Source: G963662905 sp965230045 (GTDB taxonomy: Bacteria; Bacteroidota; Bacteroidia; Bacteroidales; WRLA01). From it: a stretch of 64,000 bases of DNA. Each line of letters opens with the position of its first letter. The first letter of the stretch is position 1. Below are positions 27,370-37,100 of this stretch, piece by piece. Both the position numbers and the translations under genes were made by a program. Location: NCBI GenBank assembly GCA_965230045.1, contig OZ245940.1, positions 2,542,001 to 2,606,000 on the forward strand, read 5' to 3'. The notes beneath the pieces are model-generated. The model saw nothing but the letters and a program-made list of their open reading frames with translations. It ran no database searches and was not told the DNA's origin.

Positions 27370-27867
27370 ATGAAATTAAGAAAAATTACAACAATTGTAC
27401 TGAGCATGTTTCTGGTCACTGGCCTGTGCCGGCTCGATTTGCATGCTCAGCAATCGGTCAATGCCACGGGGGGCGAGGCATCGGGCAGTGGAGGGACAAG
27501 CTCTTCTACTGTCGGGCAAATTGCCAATCAAACCCTTTGGGCCAAAAATGCCTATTTGTCCGAAGGGGTGCAGCAGCCTTACGAGATTTCCATTGTTACG
27601 GGAATGGATGAGGCTTCGGATATATCGCTAATGCTAAAAGCCTATCCCAATCCGGCAAGCAAATACCTTGTGCTGGATGTTGGCGATTGCCAAAACAGTT
27701 TGATGAGCTACAATCTCTATGACCTGAGCGGCCAATGTGTGCAGCAAGCCGATATTTCCAAAGTGCAGAGCACTATCAACATGGCTCAATTGCCTGCGGG
27801 TGCATATCTGTTAAAAGTTGTGGATCGCAACAAAGAACTAAAAACATTTAAAATCATTAAAAATTAG
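27370..27867 (+). CDS. Small secreted protein with T9SS type A sorting domain
   Basis: The start is ATG 27370, fixed by a full Shine-Dalgarno AGGAGG at 27360-27365; the frame from 27187 is longer but lacks signals. The 165-aa product has a signal peptide and a short glycine/serine-rich middle (QQSVNATGGEASGSGGTSSS) ending in VQQPYEI. A type A sorting tail follows from about residue 90 (LKAYPNPASKYLVLDVGD ... YNLYDLSGQCVQQ ... LPAGAYLLKVVD). Such short proteins recur in Bacteroidota next to S74 'tail fiber' genes, as here (12 bp gap). The role is unknown. Confidence 0.85.
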   Translation: MKLRKITTIVLSMFLVTGLCRLDLHAQQSVNATGGEASGSGGTSSSTVGQIANQTLWAKNAYLSEGVQQPYEISIVTGMDEASDISLMLKAYPNPASKYLVLDVGDCQNSLMSYNLYDLSGQCVQQADISKVQSTINMAQLPAGAYLLKVVDRNKELKTFKIIKN

Positions 27868-27879
27868 GGGGATTCAACT

Positions 27880-30162
27880 ATGAAACGTATATCTACATTT
27901 TTGTTTGCAATATTAATGGCTTACAGCCTTTTTGCCCAGTCACCGGAAAAAATGTCCTATCAGGCCGTTGTGCGTGACATCAATGGGAACCTGATCACGG
28001 ATGCGACGATAAATATGCAAATTAGTATTTTGCAAGGGTCGGCAAGTGGTACGGCGGTTTATGTGGAAACGCAATCTGTGCTTACCAATAAAAATGGACT
28101 TTTGAGCATAGAGATTGGAATGGGCGATGTGCTGAGCGGAACTTTTTCAGCAATCAACTGGTCTGCGGGGCCGTATTTCCTAAAAACAGAGACCGATCCC
28201 GAAGGCGGTACAAATTATACCATCACCGGCATTAGCGAGTTGCTGAGCGTTCCTTATGCTTTGCATGCAAAAACAGCAGAAAGCGTAACCGAAACCGATC
28301 CGGTGTTTTCAAGCAGCCCGGCAGCGGATGTTACCCAAGACGATATCGTAAATTTGGATAATTTGAGCGGAGTCAATACAGGCGATCAGGATATCGGCGG
28401 CATAGCTGAAAATACCCAGGCCATACAGGATACAGCCGCACAGCTCCGTGCTGATATTCCTGATGTTAATGGTTTTATTACTGAGGAAGTAGATCCGGTT
28501 TATACTGCCAGCGAAGCAGCCAATATCACGGCAGAAGATATTACAAATTTAAGCAACCTTTCGGGCATCAATACAGGCGATCAGGATATCACAGGCATTG
28601 GTATGAACACCCAGGCCATTATGGACACTGCCGCACAGATCCGTGGGGATATCCCTGATGTAAGTGGTTTTATTACTGAGGAAGTGGATCCGGTTTATAC
28701 TGCTTCTGTTGCTGCCGGAATTACCGGAACAGATACCAGTTACTGGAACAATAAACTCAGTGTGGAGGTTGATGGCTCTGTAAGTAATGAAATACAGGTT
28801 CTTAGCATAAGTAATGATACAATTTACCTTAGTGATGGAGGTTTTACTAAGCTTCCGACTGCTGCTATGATCGCAGATGCAGATGGGGACACAAAAATAC
28901 AATTGGAAGAAAGCGATGATGAAGATATTATCCGTTTTGATGTTGGCGGCAGCGAAAAATGGATGATGAGGGGTTCTGCATTGGAAAATAGAAATGCTGA
29001 CAGCTCGTTATTTATCGGATATGAAGCAGGCTTAAATGATGATTTGTCTAATAACAAAAATATATTTATAGGTTTTCAATCTGGTTATTCAAACACAAGT
29101 GGGTTTTGGAACAACGCCATAGGCTTTCAGTCATTATACAGCAATACTACAGGCGTAGGGAATATTGTAAACGGCTATAGGTCACTATTTAATAATACAA
29201 ATGGTTTTGGTAATATTGTTTTTGGGAATTATACGATGTATAACAATATTTCGGGGAATATGAATATAGCATTAGGAGATGAGGTATTGTATCATAACAC
29301 AATCGGAACAGATAACGTGGCTCTAGGGTATGCTGCCTTGTATTCCAATATTTCCGGGGTAGGAAATGTAGCGGAGGGTATGTATGCGCTCCATGACAAC
29401 ACTACCGGTTTTGATAATGTAGCTATTGGGGGTCAGGCGCTGGAAAAGAGCATCAATTCGATTCAAAATGTTGCCGTGGGAGTAAGCGCTCTTCAAAACA
29501 ATGTTGAAGGACAAGGAAATGTGGCAGTTGGAATGCAGGCCGGTTATGACCCAAATGGGGTTAATTATTATTATTCTACATTTTTGGGATATCATACAAA
29601 ATTGAATGTAGGGCGTTCGAACGTTACTATGCTGGGCAGTCTCATCAGTGGTGCTCAATGTACCGGAAATAATCAGGTAATATTGGGCAATACACAGGTG
29701 CAGCAGATTCGTGCACAGGTTTCCGGTATTACAACATATTCAGATGAACGTTTTAAAACTCAGGTAAAAGAGGATGTTTCGGGCTTGGATTTTATCCTGA
29801 AGCTAAAGCCGGTAACTTATGTTGAAAAGCCTGAATTGCTGCATGAAATCTGGGGGACGCCAGATAGCGTGATGCAAATGATGGATCATAGCGGAATGGA
29901 AGATGTGCGTTTCATTGGCCTGCTGGCTCAGGATGTCGAAGAGGCAGCAAAAGAATCGGGTTTTGATTTCCCGGGAATTGAAGTGCCCCGAAACAGCAAT
30001 GAGGTGTACAGCCTGAGATATACCGATTTTATCATGCCGGTAATAAAGGCCGTTCAGGAGCAGCAAGCAATAATTGATGAGCAGCAGCAGAAAATCGATC
30101 AGCAACAACTGCTTATTGAAGACTTGCTCAGGCGTATTGAGGCAATAGAGGCGAAGCATTAA
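27880..30162 (+). CDS. Secreted S74-type fiber protein with YadA-head-like repeats
   Basis: This 760-aa protein has a signal peptide (1-19). It then has the domain opening MSYQAVVRDINGNLITDATI and closing LLSVPYALHAKTAE, common in this secreted family. About 65-aa near-duplicates follow (about 136-265, each with NLSGxNTGDQDI). Left-handed head-type repeats at about 375-570 show NVAxGxxALxxN patterns as in trimeric adhesins. An S74 intramolecular chaperone starts at Ser621 (SDERFK, Lys626), where the family self-cleaves before Ser. A glutamine-rich coiled coil ends the protein. No T9SS tail is present. It probably forms trimers at the cell surface. Confidence 0.82.
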   Translation: MKRISTFLFAILMAYSLFAQSPEKMSYQAVVRDINGNLITDATINMQISILQGSASGTAVYVETQSVLTNKNGLLSIEIGMGDVLSGTFSAINWSAGPYFLKTETDPEGGTNYTITGISELLSVPYALHAKTAESVTETDPVFSSSPAADVTQDDIVNLDNLSGVNTGDQDIGGIAENTQAIQDTAAQLRADIPDVNGFITEEVDPVYTASEAANITAEDITNLSNLSGINTGDQDITGIGMNTQAIMDTAAQIRGDIPDVSGFITEEVDPVYTASVAAGITGTDTSYWNNKLSVEVDGSVSNEIQVLSISNDTIYLSDGGFTKLPTAAMIADADGDTKIQLEESDDEDIIRFDVGGSEKWMMRGSALENRNADSSLFIGYEAGLNDDLSNNKNIFIGFQSGYSNTSGFWNNAIGFQSLYSNTTGVGNIVNGYRSLFNNTNGFGNIVFGNYTMYNNISGNMNIALGDEVLYHNTIGTDNVALGYAALYSNISGVGNVAEGMYALHDNTTGFDNVAIGGQALEKSINSIQNVAVGVSALQNNVEGQGNVAVGMQAGYDPNGVNYYYSTFLGYHTKLNVGRSNVTMLGSLISGAQCTGNNQVILGNTQVQQIRAQVSGITTYSDERFKTQVKEDVSGLDFILKLKPVTYVEKPELLHEIWGTPDSVMQMMDHSGMEDVRFIGLLAQDVEEAAKESGFDFPGIEVPRNSNEVYSLRYTDFIMPVIKAVQEQQAIIDEQQQKIDQQQLLIEDLLRRIEAIEAKH

Positions 30163-30196
30163 TGATTAGAATAAGAGATTTTTATAAATTAATAGA

Positions 30197-30231
30197 CCTT
30201 CAAGCTTTCAATAAGCTTGAAGGGATTTTTT
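30197..30231 (+). terminator. Rho-independent terminator after the S74 fiber gene
   Basis: The stem CCTTCAAGCTT / AAGCTTGAAGG has a 5-base loop and is followed by GATTTTTT, 35 bp after the stop. It is among the clearest terminators in the window. Confidence 0.9.
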
Positions 30232-30293
30232 ATACCCGTTTAATTTGCCTTCAGGTAGTCGGTGAATGGAAAAGGCCCGGTGCAAAATTTCAT

Positions 30294-32144
30294 TTACAAA
30301 TTCAGCAGGATTAGGGTGAGGTTTTCTTCCGGGTTCAGTTCCATTTTTTTACGGATACGGTAGCGGATGTTATCGACTGTGCCGGAGCTGCGGTTGGTCA
30401 GCAGTGCAATATCTTTTGTGGACATATTGAGGCGCAGCAGGCTGCAAACTTTCATCTCAGTGGGCGACAGTTTTGGATATTTTAAGGCCAATTGCTGAAA
30501 AAACCCCTGATGCACTTTATCGTACCATGCCTCAAATTCACTCCAGGCATGTTCGGGCAGGTTTACTTCGAGATCCTGCATCAGTACATCAAGTTTGTTG
30601 GCGTTTTTTTTACTGAGTTCGGGTTTTATTTGTTTGACATGCTTGTGGATCCTGTCGAGCTGCTCATTGAGGTTGGAGACCATCAGGGCTTTGCTGAGCA
30701 GTTCCTGGTTTCTGAGTTCCATAGTGTTTTCGAGTTCCCTGTATTCCTGTTGGGCAAGTTTTTTTGCCAGAATGTTTGCACGTCGGCGTGCCAAAATCCA
30801 TAACAACAAAAGTGTAATTAAAATTCCTGCCAAAATCAATCCGGCCAAAAAGGCTTTGTTGCACAGCTTTTCAGCCAGGAGCGATTCTTCCAGTTCGGCA
30901 ATTTCACGCGCTTTGCGTTCCGATTGGTATTTCTTTTCAAGCTCCATTACCGTATTTTTTGTTTCCTGACCGGCGATGCTGTCGTTGAGATCCGTATAGA
31001 GCTCATAATAATATAAAGCCGAATCGTATCTCTTGAGGTTTTTAAAAGTATTGCTCAATCCGGAATAAAAAGCCGCCTGAAGGTCGGGGATATTAAAGCT
31101 TGTTATGGTGTTTTGAATTTCCCGGAGTTTGTTTAAGGCTTTTTTGCTTTGGCCGGTTTCATTAAAGAAAAACCCCGTGTTCATTTCCGTGAGGGCAAGG
31201 CCAAAGATGATGTTGTTTTTTTTGCAATAGTATTTGGCGCTGTCGTAATATAATTCGGCTGTATCATAAATTTTCATGTTTTTCAGTAGGTTAGCCTGAT
31301 TGAGGAATACTCTGGCCATGCTGTATTCATCTCCCGCTTTTCGTGCTCCGGCAAGAGCCAGCCCATAATAGTGCCTGGCTTTTTCAAAGGAGTTGATTTC
31401 TTCATAAATTATGCCCAGCTGGTTGTAGTTGCTTTGCAGCCCGGAGAGGGAGTTTTCTTTTTTATTGATTTCAATGGCCTGCATAAGATAATCAATAGCA
31501 TCGGGATAGTTTTTTAAAAGCCTGTGTTTCATGCCAATGTTACTGTAAACAGTGGCCAGGGCAGTTGGATAATCCTGCTCCTGAAAGAGTTCTGCGGCTT
31601 TGATATATTCGGTAATAGCTTGCTCAATCTTTCCTTCATCGGTTGAGATATTTGCAAGGTTGTTGTAGAGGTTGGCCAGGGCGTTTTTATAGTTGTACTT
31701 CAGAGCTACTTCCTTTGCATGCTCAATAAGGGCACGGGCACTATCGTTTTGTTTTATGTTTCTATAAACTTCTGCCAAACTTATTAGGCTTTTTACTTCA
31801 AGCTTATAATCATCGTTTTTTTGTGCATATGCTAATGAATTTTTGATATATGCTTTGCCTTTTGAAAATTGGTTTTTTTTGAGTAAAATAGTTCCTGCTA
31901 TATAATTTGCTTTTGCGGCTAAGGATGGCAGTGCGAGACTGTCGGCCAATTGCAGGGCAGAGAGTGCAAGCTTCAAGCTACTGTCGGGATAGTTGATGTC
32001 TATTGAATCGGCAAGGGACAATAGGTTTTGGATGGTTTTTTCATTTTTGAATGCTGTTTGCCTGCCATCGGTGTGATTGGCTGCATTGGCAACAATGACC
32101 AATGAAAGAAGAAAGCAAAGCAGGTACAAGTTAACTGAGTTCAT
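30294..32144 (-). CDS. Membrane-anchored TPR regulator with LuxR-type HTH
   Basis: This protein of about 616 aa starts at ATG 32142-32144 (MNSVNLYLLCFLLSLVIVANA, a signal peptide). Six or more tetratricopeptide repeats cover about 40-400 in the periplasm. One membrane helix (about 428-450, AGLILAGILITLLLLWIL) and a coiled coil follow. A C-terminal LuxR/GerE-type HTH covers about 560-616 (LSPTEMKVCSLLRLNMSTKD ... TVDNIRYRIRKKM). The layout suggests periplasmic sensing coupled to transcription, without a phosphorelay. The reading frame is open 45 codons further upstream, up to and into an IS element inserted 87 bp before this start. Confidence 0.8.
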   Translation of the reverse strand: MNSVNLYLLCFLLSLVIVANAANHTDGRQTAFKNEKTIQNLLSLADSIDINYPDSSLKLALSALQLADSLALPSLAAKANYIAGTILLKKNQFSKGKAYIKNSLAYAQKNDDYKLEVKSLISLAEVYRNIKQNDSARALIEHAKEVALKYNYKNALANLYNNLANISTDEGKIEQAITEYIKAAELFQEQDYPTALATVYSNIGMKHRLLKNYPDAIDYLMQAIEINKKENSLSGLQSNYNQLGIIYEEINSFEKARHYYGLALAGARKAGDEYSMARVFLNQANLLKNMKIYDTAELYYDSAKYYCKKNNIIFGLALTEMNTGFFFNETGQSKKALNKLREIQNTITSFNIPDLQAAFYSGLSNTFKNLKRYDSALYYYELYTDLNDSIAGQETKNTVMELEKKYQSERKAREIAELEESLLAEKLCNKAFLAGLILAGILITLLLLWILARRRANILAKKLAQQEYRELENTMELRNQELLSKALMVSNLNEQLDRIHKHVKQIKPELSKKNANKLDVLMQDLEVNLPEHAWSEFEAWYDKVHQGFFQQLALKYPKLSPTEMKVCSLLRLNMSTKDIALLTNRSSGTVDNIRYRIRKKMELNPEENLTLILLNL

Positions 32145-32230
32145 TATTATTGATATTTGATCTGTTTTAAGTTGGAAGTGAACCAGGTAACGAATATAAG
32201 AAAGTTTTGGATAAGAATGCTGGACTTTGT

Positions 32231-32242
32231 ATGATTTTATAA
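32231..32242. repeat. Target-site duplication of the IS4-family element, left copy
   Basis: ATGATTTTATAA is repeated exactly at 33638-33649 on the far side of the element. Confidence 0.75.
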
Positions 32243-33637
32243 CACTAGTGTCCGATAAAAAATAAGAGACGGAAGACAATATTCTAATCTTCCAATCTCT
32301 TTTGTAGTTTTGTTTTTACCACAAAACTTTAACTACATGGATAAAACTACACATTTTTTCGGTACCTCGGTTTTCGGACAGCTGATTTCTTTAATTGATT
32401 CAAAAATTATATCCAGCAGTGCACAGAAACACGGTTCAGACCGTTATGTGAAGAAGTTTAAAACCAAAGATCACTTGATAAGTATGCTGTTCTGCTCCTT
32501 TGCCAAATGCACATCACTAAGGGAAGTAAGCGGTGCTATGCTTGGGTTATCCGGCAAGACCAAACATTTTCAATTGAATCATATACCAAAGAAAAGTACG
32601 CTTTCAGACGCTAATAAACGACGTGATGCCGATGTTTTTGGAGATATCTATAATAAGCTTCTAAAAAAGTATGGCCACTTTATCTCGGACAGCAGGATTA
32701 AAGATGTGATCAACAAACAAATAGAGATCATTGATAGCTCAACCATCAGTCTTTTTAAGGATATTTTGAAATGTGTTGGACGGAATCCGGAGAATGGCAA
32801 GAAGAAAGGCGGCATCAAACTTCATACAGTGATTAATGTGGACGAAGCCGTGCCAAAAATGCTTTGGTTTTCAAGTGCAGCCACACACGACCATTCCTTG
32901 CTTGACAAACTCAAACCCGATTCAAACACCATTTATGTTTTTGACAAAGGCTATAACGATTACCTGGCTTTTGAAAAGTTCACCAAAGCAGGTACTGGTT
33001 TTGTTACAAGGATTAAGGACAATGCTGTCTATGAAACATTAGAAGATTGTGAGTTGGACGACTGCATACACAGTAGCGTTGAGAACGACGAAATTATTGA
33101 GCTTCAGGTAAAAGACAATAATATCACCCGGCCATTAAAACTCCGTAAGGTACAATTCTATGACAGGGTGCTCAAAAGGCGCTTTGAATTTTTAACAAAC
33201 CTATTTGAAATGCGGGCCGATTTAATAGCCGGTATCTATAAACTACGTTGGCAAATCGAGCTATTGTTCAAGCAGCTAAAACAGAACTTCCCGTTGAAAT
33301 ATTTCCTTGGAGATAACGAAAATGCCATTAAAATACAGATATACTGCGCTTTGATTGCGAACCTGTTGATGACTGTTGTCCAAAAAACGCTAAATAGGCC
33401 ATGGGCTTTTTCAAATCTGGTCAGCTTTTGCAAAATTCATCTATTTAATTACATTCACTTATTTAGATTCCTGGAAAACCCTGTCAAAGACTGGCAAAAA
33501 ACCTATGATGAATTGATGCAGCCTACCTTATTTTAGGGGGCTTACTTTTGAAAATCACTAAAACAAAAAATTTATTCAATTGATTATCAGTGCTTTAAAT
33601 TTTCTAATCATTAATTTTGGATTTTTATCGGACGGTA
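32243..33637 (+). mobile_element. IS4-family insertion sequence
   Basis: This element of about 1395 bp is bracketed by the 12-bp duplication ATGATTTTATAA. Its ends share an inverted GTCCGATAAAAA (left at 32250, right complement at about 33622-33633), offset slightly from the duplication. It encodes one intact transposase and appears complete, so the insertion is probably recent. IS4-family elements typically make duplications of about 9-13 bp. Confidence 0.85.
32337..33536 (+). CDS. IS4-family DDE transposase
   Basis: This intact protein of about 399 aa starts at ATG 32337 (MDKTTHFFGTSVFGQL), with an alternative start at 32310. The DDE residues are seen in EIIDSSTISL (D), YVFDKGYNDY (D) and YKLRWQIELLFKQLK (E). 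The last of these fits the IS4 Y(2)R(3)E(6)K signature exactly. The N-terminal region resembles the DUF4372 type found in Bacteroidota IS4 elements. Confidence 0.93.
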   Translation: MDKTTHFFGTSVFGQLISLIDSKIISSSAQKHGSDRYVKKFKTKDHLISMLFCSFAKCTSLREVSGAMLGLSGKTKHFQLNHIPKKSTLSDANKRRDADVFGDIYNKLLKKYGHFISDSRIKDVINKQIEIIDSSTISLFKDILKCVGRNPENGKKKGGIKLHTVINVDEAVPKMLWFSSAATHDHSLLDKLKPDSNTIYVFDKGYNDYLAFEKFTKAGTGFVTRIKDNAVYETLEDCELDDCIHSSVENDEIIELQVKDNNITRPLKLRKVQFYDRVLKRRFEFLTNLFEMRADLIAGIYKLRWQIELLFKQLKQNFPLKYFLGDNENAIKIQIYCALIANLLMTVVQKTLNRPWAFSNLVSFCKIHLFNYIHLFRFLENPVKDWQKTYDELMQPTLF

Positions 33638-33649
33638 ATGATTTTATAA
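33638..33649. repeat. Target-site duplication of the IS4-family element, right copy
   Basis: ATGATTTTATAA, identical to 32231-32242. Confidence 0.75.
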
Positions 33650-33800
33650 TATAATTGAAATGCCCGACTGATTTTTTGCTCACAGTTAAGCATAAAGAAT
33701 CACCGGGTGACCGCTTGTTGAACCACTGTTGCAATGCTGTTGCAAGCTCGATGCAATGCTCTTGTGCTGCATCTGATTTAGCGTATTGTTTTGTGTTCAT
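33650..33800 (-). pseudogene. 5' part of an ORF interrupted by the IS4 element
   Basis: A reverse frame starts at ATG 33798-33800 (MNTKQYAKSDAAQEHCIELA) and runs into the IS right end after about 50 codons. When the IS and one duplication are removed in thought, the frame joins without a stop to the extension of the TPR-LuxR gene. It may be a lost N-terminal part or leader of that gene, or chance. No family is recognised. Confidence 0.35.
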
Positions 33801-33826
33801 CGGATGACGCAAAGTCATCCGATGAA
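33796..33826. repeat. 33-bp palindrome, copy 3
   Basis: Arms TTCATCGGATGAC and its complement. It lies 27 bp downstream of the stop of the small PIGSG peptide gene, where it could also act as a terminator or RNA-protecting hairpin. Confidence 0.85.
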
Positions 33827-33853
33827 TGAGATTACACCAATAGCCGTTTCGTA

Positions 33854-34075
33854 TTAATCGGCTGATTTTTTCCAGTTCCGAATGCCATAGGCAGCACCCA
33901 AAGCCATTAAAACAGCCATTCCGCTGCCAATGGGCGCGCCACCGCCTACGGGATTGTTTCCGGAGCCGGCTTCGGTTGGGTTTGCACCCCCGTTGGGGTG
34001 TGGCGGGTCATCGCCCTGGGCTTGCACGCCCAAAAACATGATTGCAATTGCTAGGGTTGTGATTGTTTTTTTCAT
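33854..34075 (-). CDS. Small secreted peptide with PIGSG-transmembrane tail (copy 1 of 3)
   Basis: This 73-aa protein has a signal peptide (MKKTITTLAIAIMFLGVQA), a proline/glycine/asparagine linker, and the tail NPVGGGAPIGSGMAVLMALG followed by AAYGIRNWKK. That tail is a short motif, a membrane helix and a basic end, the form of C-terminal sorting signals such as the PID-CTERM type named in Bacteroidota. Two close relatives lie at 47171 and 52043. Each is the next gene after a giant T9SS protein gene. No exosortase gene is seen in the window. Confidence 0.75.
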   Translation of the reverse strand: MKKTITTLAIAIMFLGVQAQGDDPPHPNGGANPTEAGSGNNPVGGGAPIGSGMAVLMALGAAYGIRNWKKSAD

Positions 34076-34090
34076 TTTAATTGGTTTAGG

Positions 34091-34140
34091 TTTTTCTGAT
34101 TGTAGAGGCGCACGGCCGTGCGCCTCTACAATCAGAAAAA
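34091..34140. terminator. Perfect 50-bp palindrome between giant and mini genes
   Basis: Each arm is 25 bp (TTTTTCTGATTGTAGAGGCG, then CACGG, and the exact complement), with no loop. It ends 2 bp before the giant gene's stop codon region and precedes the 73-aa gene. It probably forms a strong RNA hairpin with a U tract, acting as terminator or attenuator. Confidence 0.8.
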
Positions 34141-34142
34141 TA

Positions 34143-37100
34143 TTATTCTATTATTATTTTCTTTGTTATACGGTTATGGTCGGTTTCCACTGTAACAAGA
34201 TAAACGCCAGCGGTTTCAGGTGCGGGGATGCTTTCTGTACTTTTCCAAATGCCCAGCGTCCTCCCTGTGATGTCGGTGAGGGTGATTTGCTGCGGCAGTT
34301 GTTCGCTCCGGATGATGATGTTGCCACCGGAAACATAAACATGCAGCTCATTGGCCCCGGTTTCTTGCATGGCAGTAGTGTTCAGGTGCAGTTTAAAGCG
34401 TGTTTCATCGTCGGTTAAGCTCCAGTCGAATGGGTAAGCGCCTTTTGTGAGGTCGTGGAAAATATTGAGTTTGCTGTCTTCGAGCAGCAGCTTGCTGAAA
34501 TCTGTCATTTCATTGATTTTGATGCTGAACGCACCGTTTTCGCCGCAATAAAAACCAAGGGGTATTTCATTGCATTGTGGCCTGCGGTCGATGGAGAGCC
34601 TTTTGCTTCCTGTGAAAGAATAGAGCTGCGGCACCTGCTCCGAAGAAGTAAACAGTTTCCATGCGTCATAATGAAAATCGAAAGCTTCGGTGGTGTTTTC
34701 GTCGAGTACGATGAAAAGCTGGTCGTAATAGTCGTTTTCGGCATCTACTTGCAGTTCAATGGAGTAGGGGAGTGCTGTTTTGTTTTTGTAGTAGGTGGCA
34801 CTGCCATTATGTGTACGGTGGTCATTGTTCAGGCTGAATGTTCCGCCGGCAGTTGGTTTGATCCAGAACCCCTGCATTGCAGGCACATATTCTGATCCTG
34901 TACCGACAGAATTATTCCAGCTGATATAATTCTCATCATCGGGCACCCAATAATACACTGCGCCATAAGTATCGTCTAATAGCGACCAGTCGATGGGCGA
35001 TGGGTAAGGGTTACCGAGCAGGTTCCATTCATTGGCTGTAATGCCGTGGCTTTGGTTTCCTGTGTTCGGGTTGCCTGTGAAGCTGTAGGTATCGCTTTTT
35101 GCCACGCTCCAGAGCGAATATCCTTTGGCCGGGCTGAGCACTGTTGCCGGATCGGTAATATCGACCCAATCGCCATTATAATATTGCAGATAGTCGCCGG
35201 TAAATTGGGCAGCAGTAGCATTGGAAACCGGTGAAGAAATCAGGTGCCAGATATCATTGCTGATGCTGCGCTGCACATTGATGGCTCCGTTGTTTGTAAT
35301 ATTTCCATAGGTAATGAGCGATCCGCCGGGGCTAATGGTCAAGGATGCGCCGGATTGCACTTCCATGCCGAGGCAATTGGCCCCGACACCTTGCGCAATA
35401 AGCGGATAATTTCCCAAACCGGTGGGAATAACTGCATCATAATCGGCGGTGGGCAGTTGTCCTTCCGACCAGTTTCCTGTCTCGTTCCAGGCACTGCTGA
35501 TGTTCCCTGTCCAGGAATATTGCGCCATGGGATCCACGCCATTGGTCCATTCGTATGCGCCCATATCAATGGTAACATCTTGTATGCGTGCTTGCCCACG
35601 TATGTCGGTCGCTGTAGCGTTATAGCTGTTGTTGCCACTGTTCACAGCAGGTGAATTGCCCAAAAGCCGGAAATCTTCACTGCCGCTGTTTACAAATAAG
35701 GGATTTTCGGTGATGCAATTGACAGGTGTGACATTGCCCGAAATATCGTTATCGCCATTGGCATAGCAGCAATAGTCCAGGTTTGCGGCATTCCTTGTTA
35801 ATAGCTGGTTGCCAGAACCTACAGCGCTATTGCCCCAAATTATGGAGTTTTTGATGTTTGCGTCATTTGCATTCAGGTCATTATAAATTCCGCCGCCAAC
35901 TGCAGAAGCTTGGTTGCCATATACGCTGCAATTGATCAGGCTTAGGGTTGCTGAAGCCATCAGGATGCCGCCACCATTAAAAGAGGACTGATTGCCGTTG
36001 ATCACGCAATTGGTGAGGCTTAAATCTGCCTCCTGGCTATATATGCCTCCGGTCAGCCAGGCAGTGTTGTTGCTGATTTTGCAATTGGTGAACTGGCCTG
36101 TACCATGGTTATTAAGGATGCCTCCGCCTACTTCAATAGCAGTATTGTTTTTAATGATACAGTTTTTAATCTCCGCGGCGTTGTATTTATTGTAGATACC
36201 TCCGCCATCACTATGCGGAGCGCTGTTGTTTGCATTTCCGTCGCAAATGGTAAAACCGTCGATCAGCGTGGCAGAAGTGAGGCCAAGCCCTTCGGGATGA
36301 TAAAACACATGATAGCAGTTGTCGCTATTGTCATCGGGAGTTCCGATATCGCCGCTGAGGATGGTTTCATTGCTTTCAAAGTCGCGCAGTGATTTGTCGT
36401 AGCTGTTGCTTTCATTGCCGGCAAAACCGCCATAAAGGGCAATGCCTTCTTTCATTTGAAAGGTTTTATAGCGGTCGCCGCTCCCACCTGCTTCGGTAGT
36501 GGGATAATATGTCCCGGCAGCTACCCAGATTTCCTGGCAGGCATCATCAATAGCTTGTTGCAGATGGTTTTTATCGTAGGCAGTTTCCCAGCTTGCTCCG
36601 TCCTGCAGGGATGCGCCACCGTTTTCGGTGATATGGATAATTAATGGAATAACATTGATTTGCACCACATTTGATGGAGTAGCTTCCGACCATCCGGGAA
36701 TGCCGCTAACACGTGCCAGTCGTCGGAACCAGGTGGTTTCATTTAAAGCTCCCGGGGCATAGCCGGTATTGTTGCTGTTGTCGATATTTTCGAAGTCCTC
36801 AGTTGCGCTTGTGGTGGAATACTGCCATTTGTACTCGAGTGTTCCGAGATATCCGCTTGCCGGAGCGGTGCTGGTAAGTGCTTCGGGCGTGTTGCCTTCG
36901 CAAATTGTTTGCTCTGCTGCAATGCTGCCTCCATCGGTAGGGTTGAAACAGTCTTGCCATTGCAAATAGGGATAACCATCATTATAGTTGGGGTCAATGC
37001 TCCAGGTATCGGCAAAATCCCAGTTTTCGAATGTGGCCTGCTGCTGCATTTCTACCGTGGTTTTGCCCTCAATTGCGCCTGCACCCTGACCTAATGTTGA

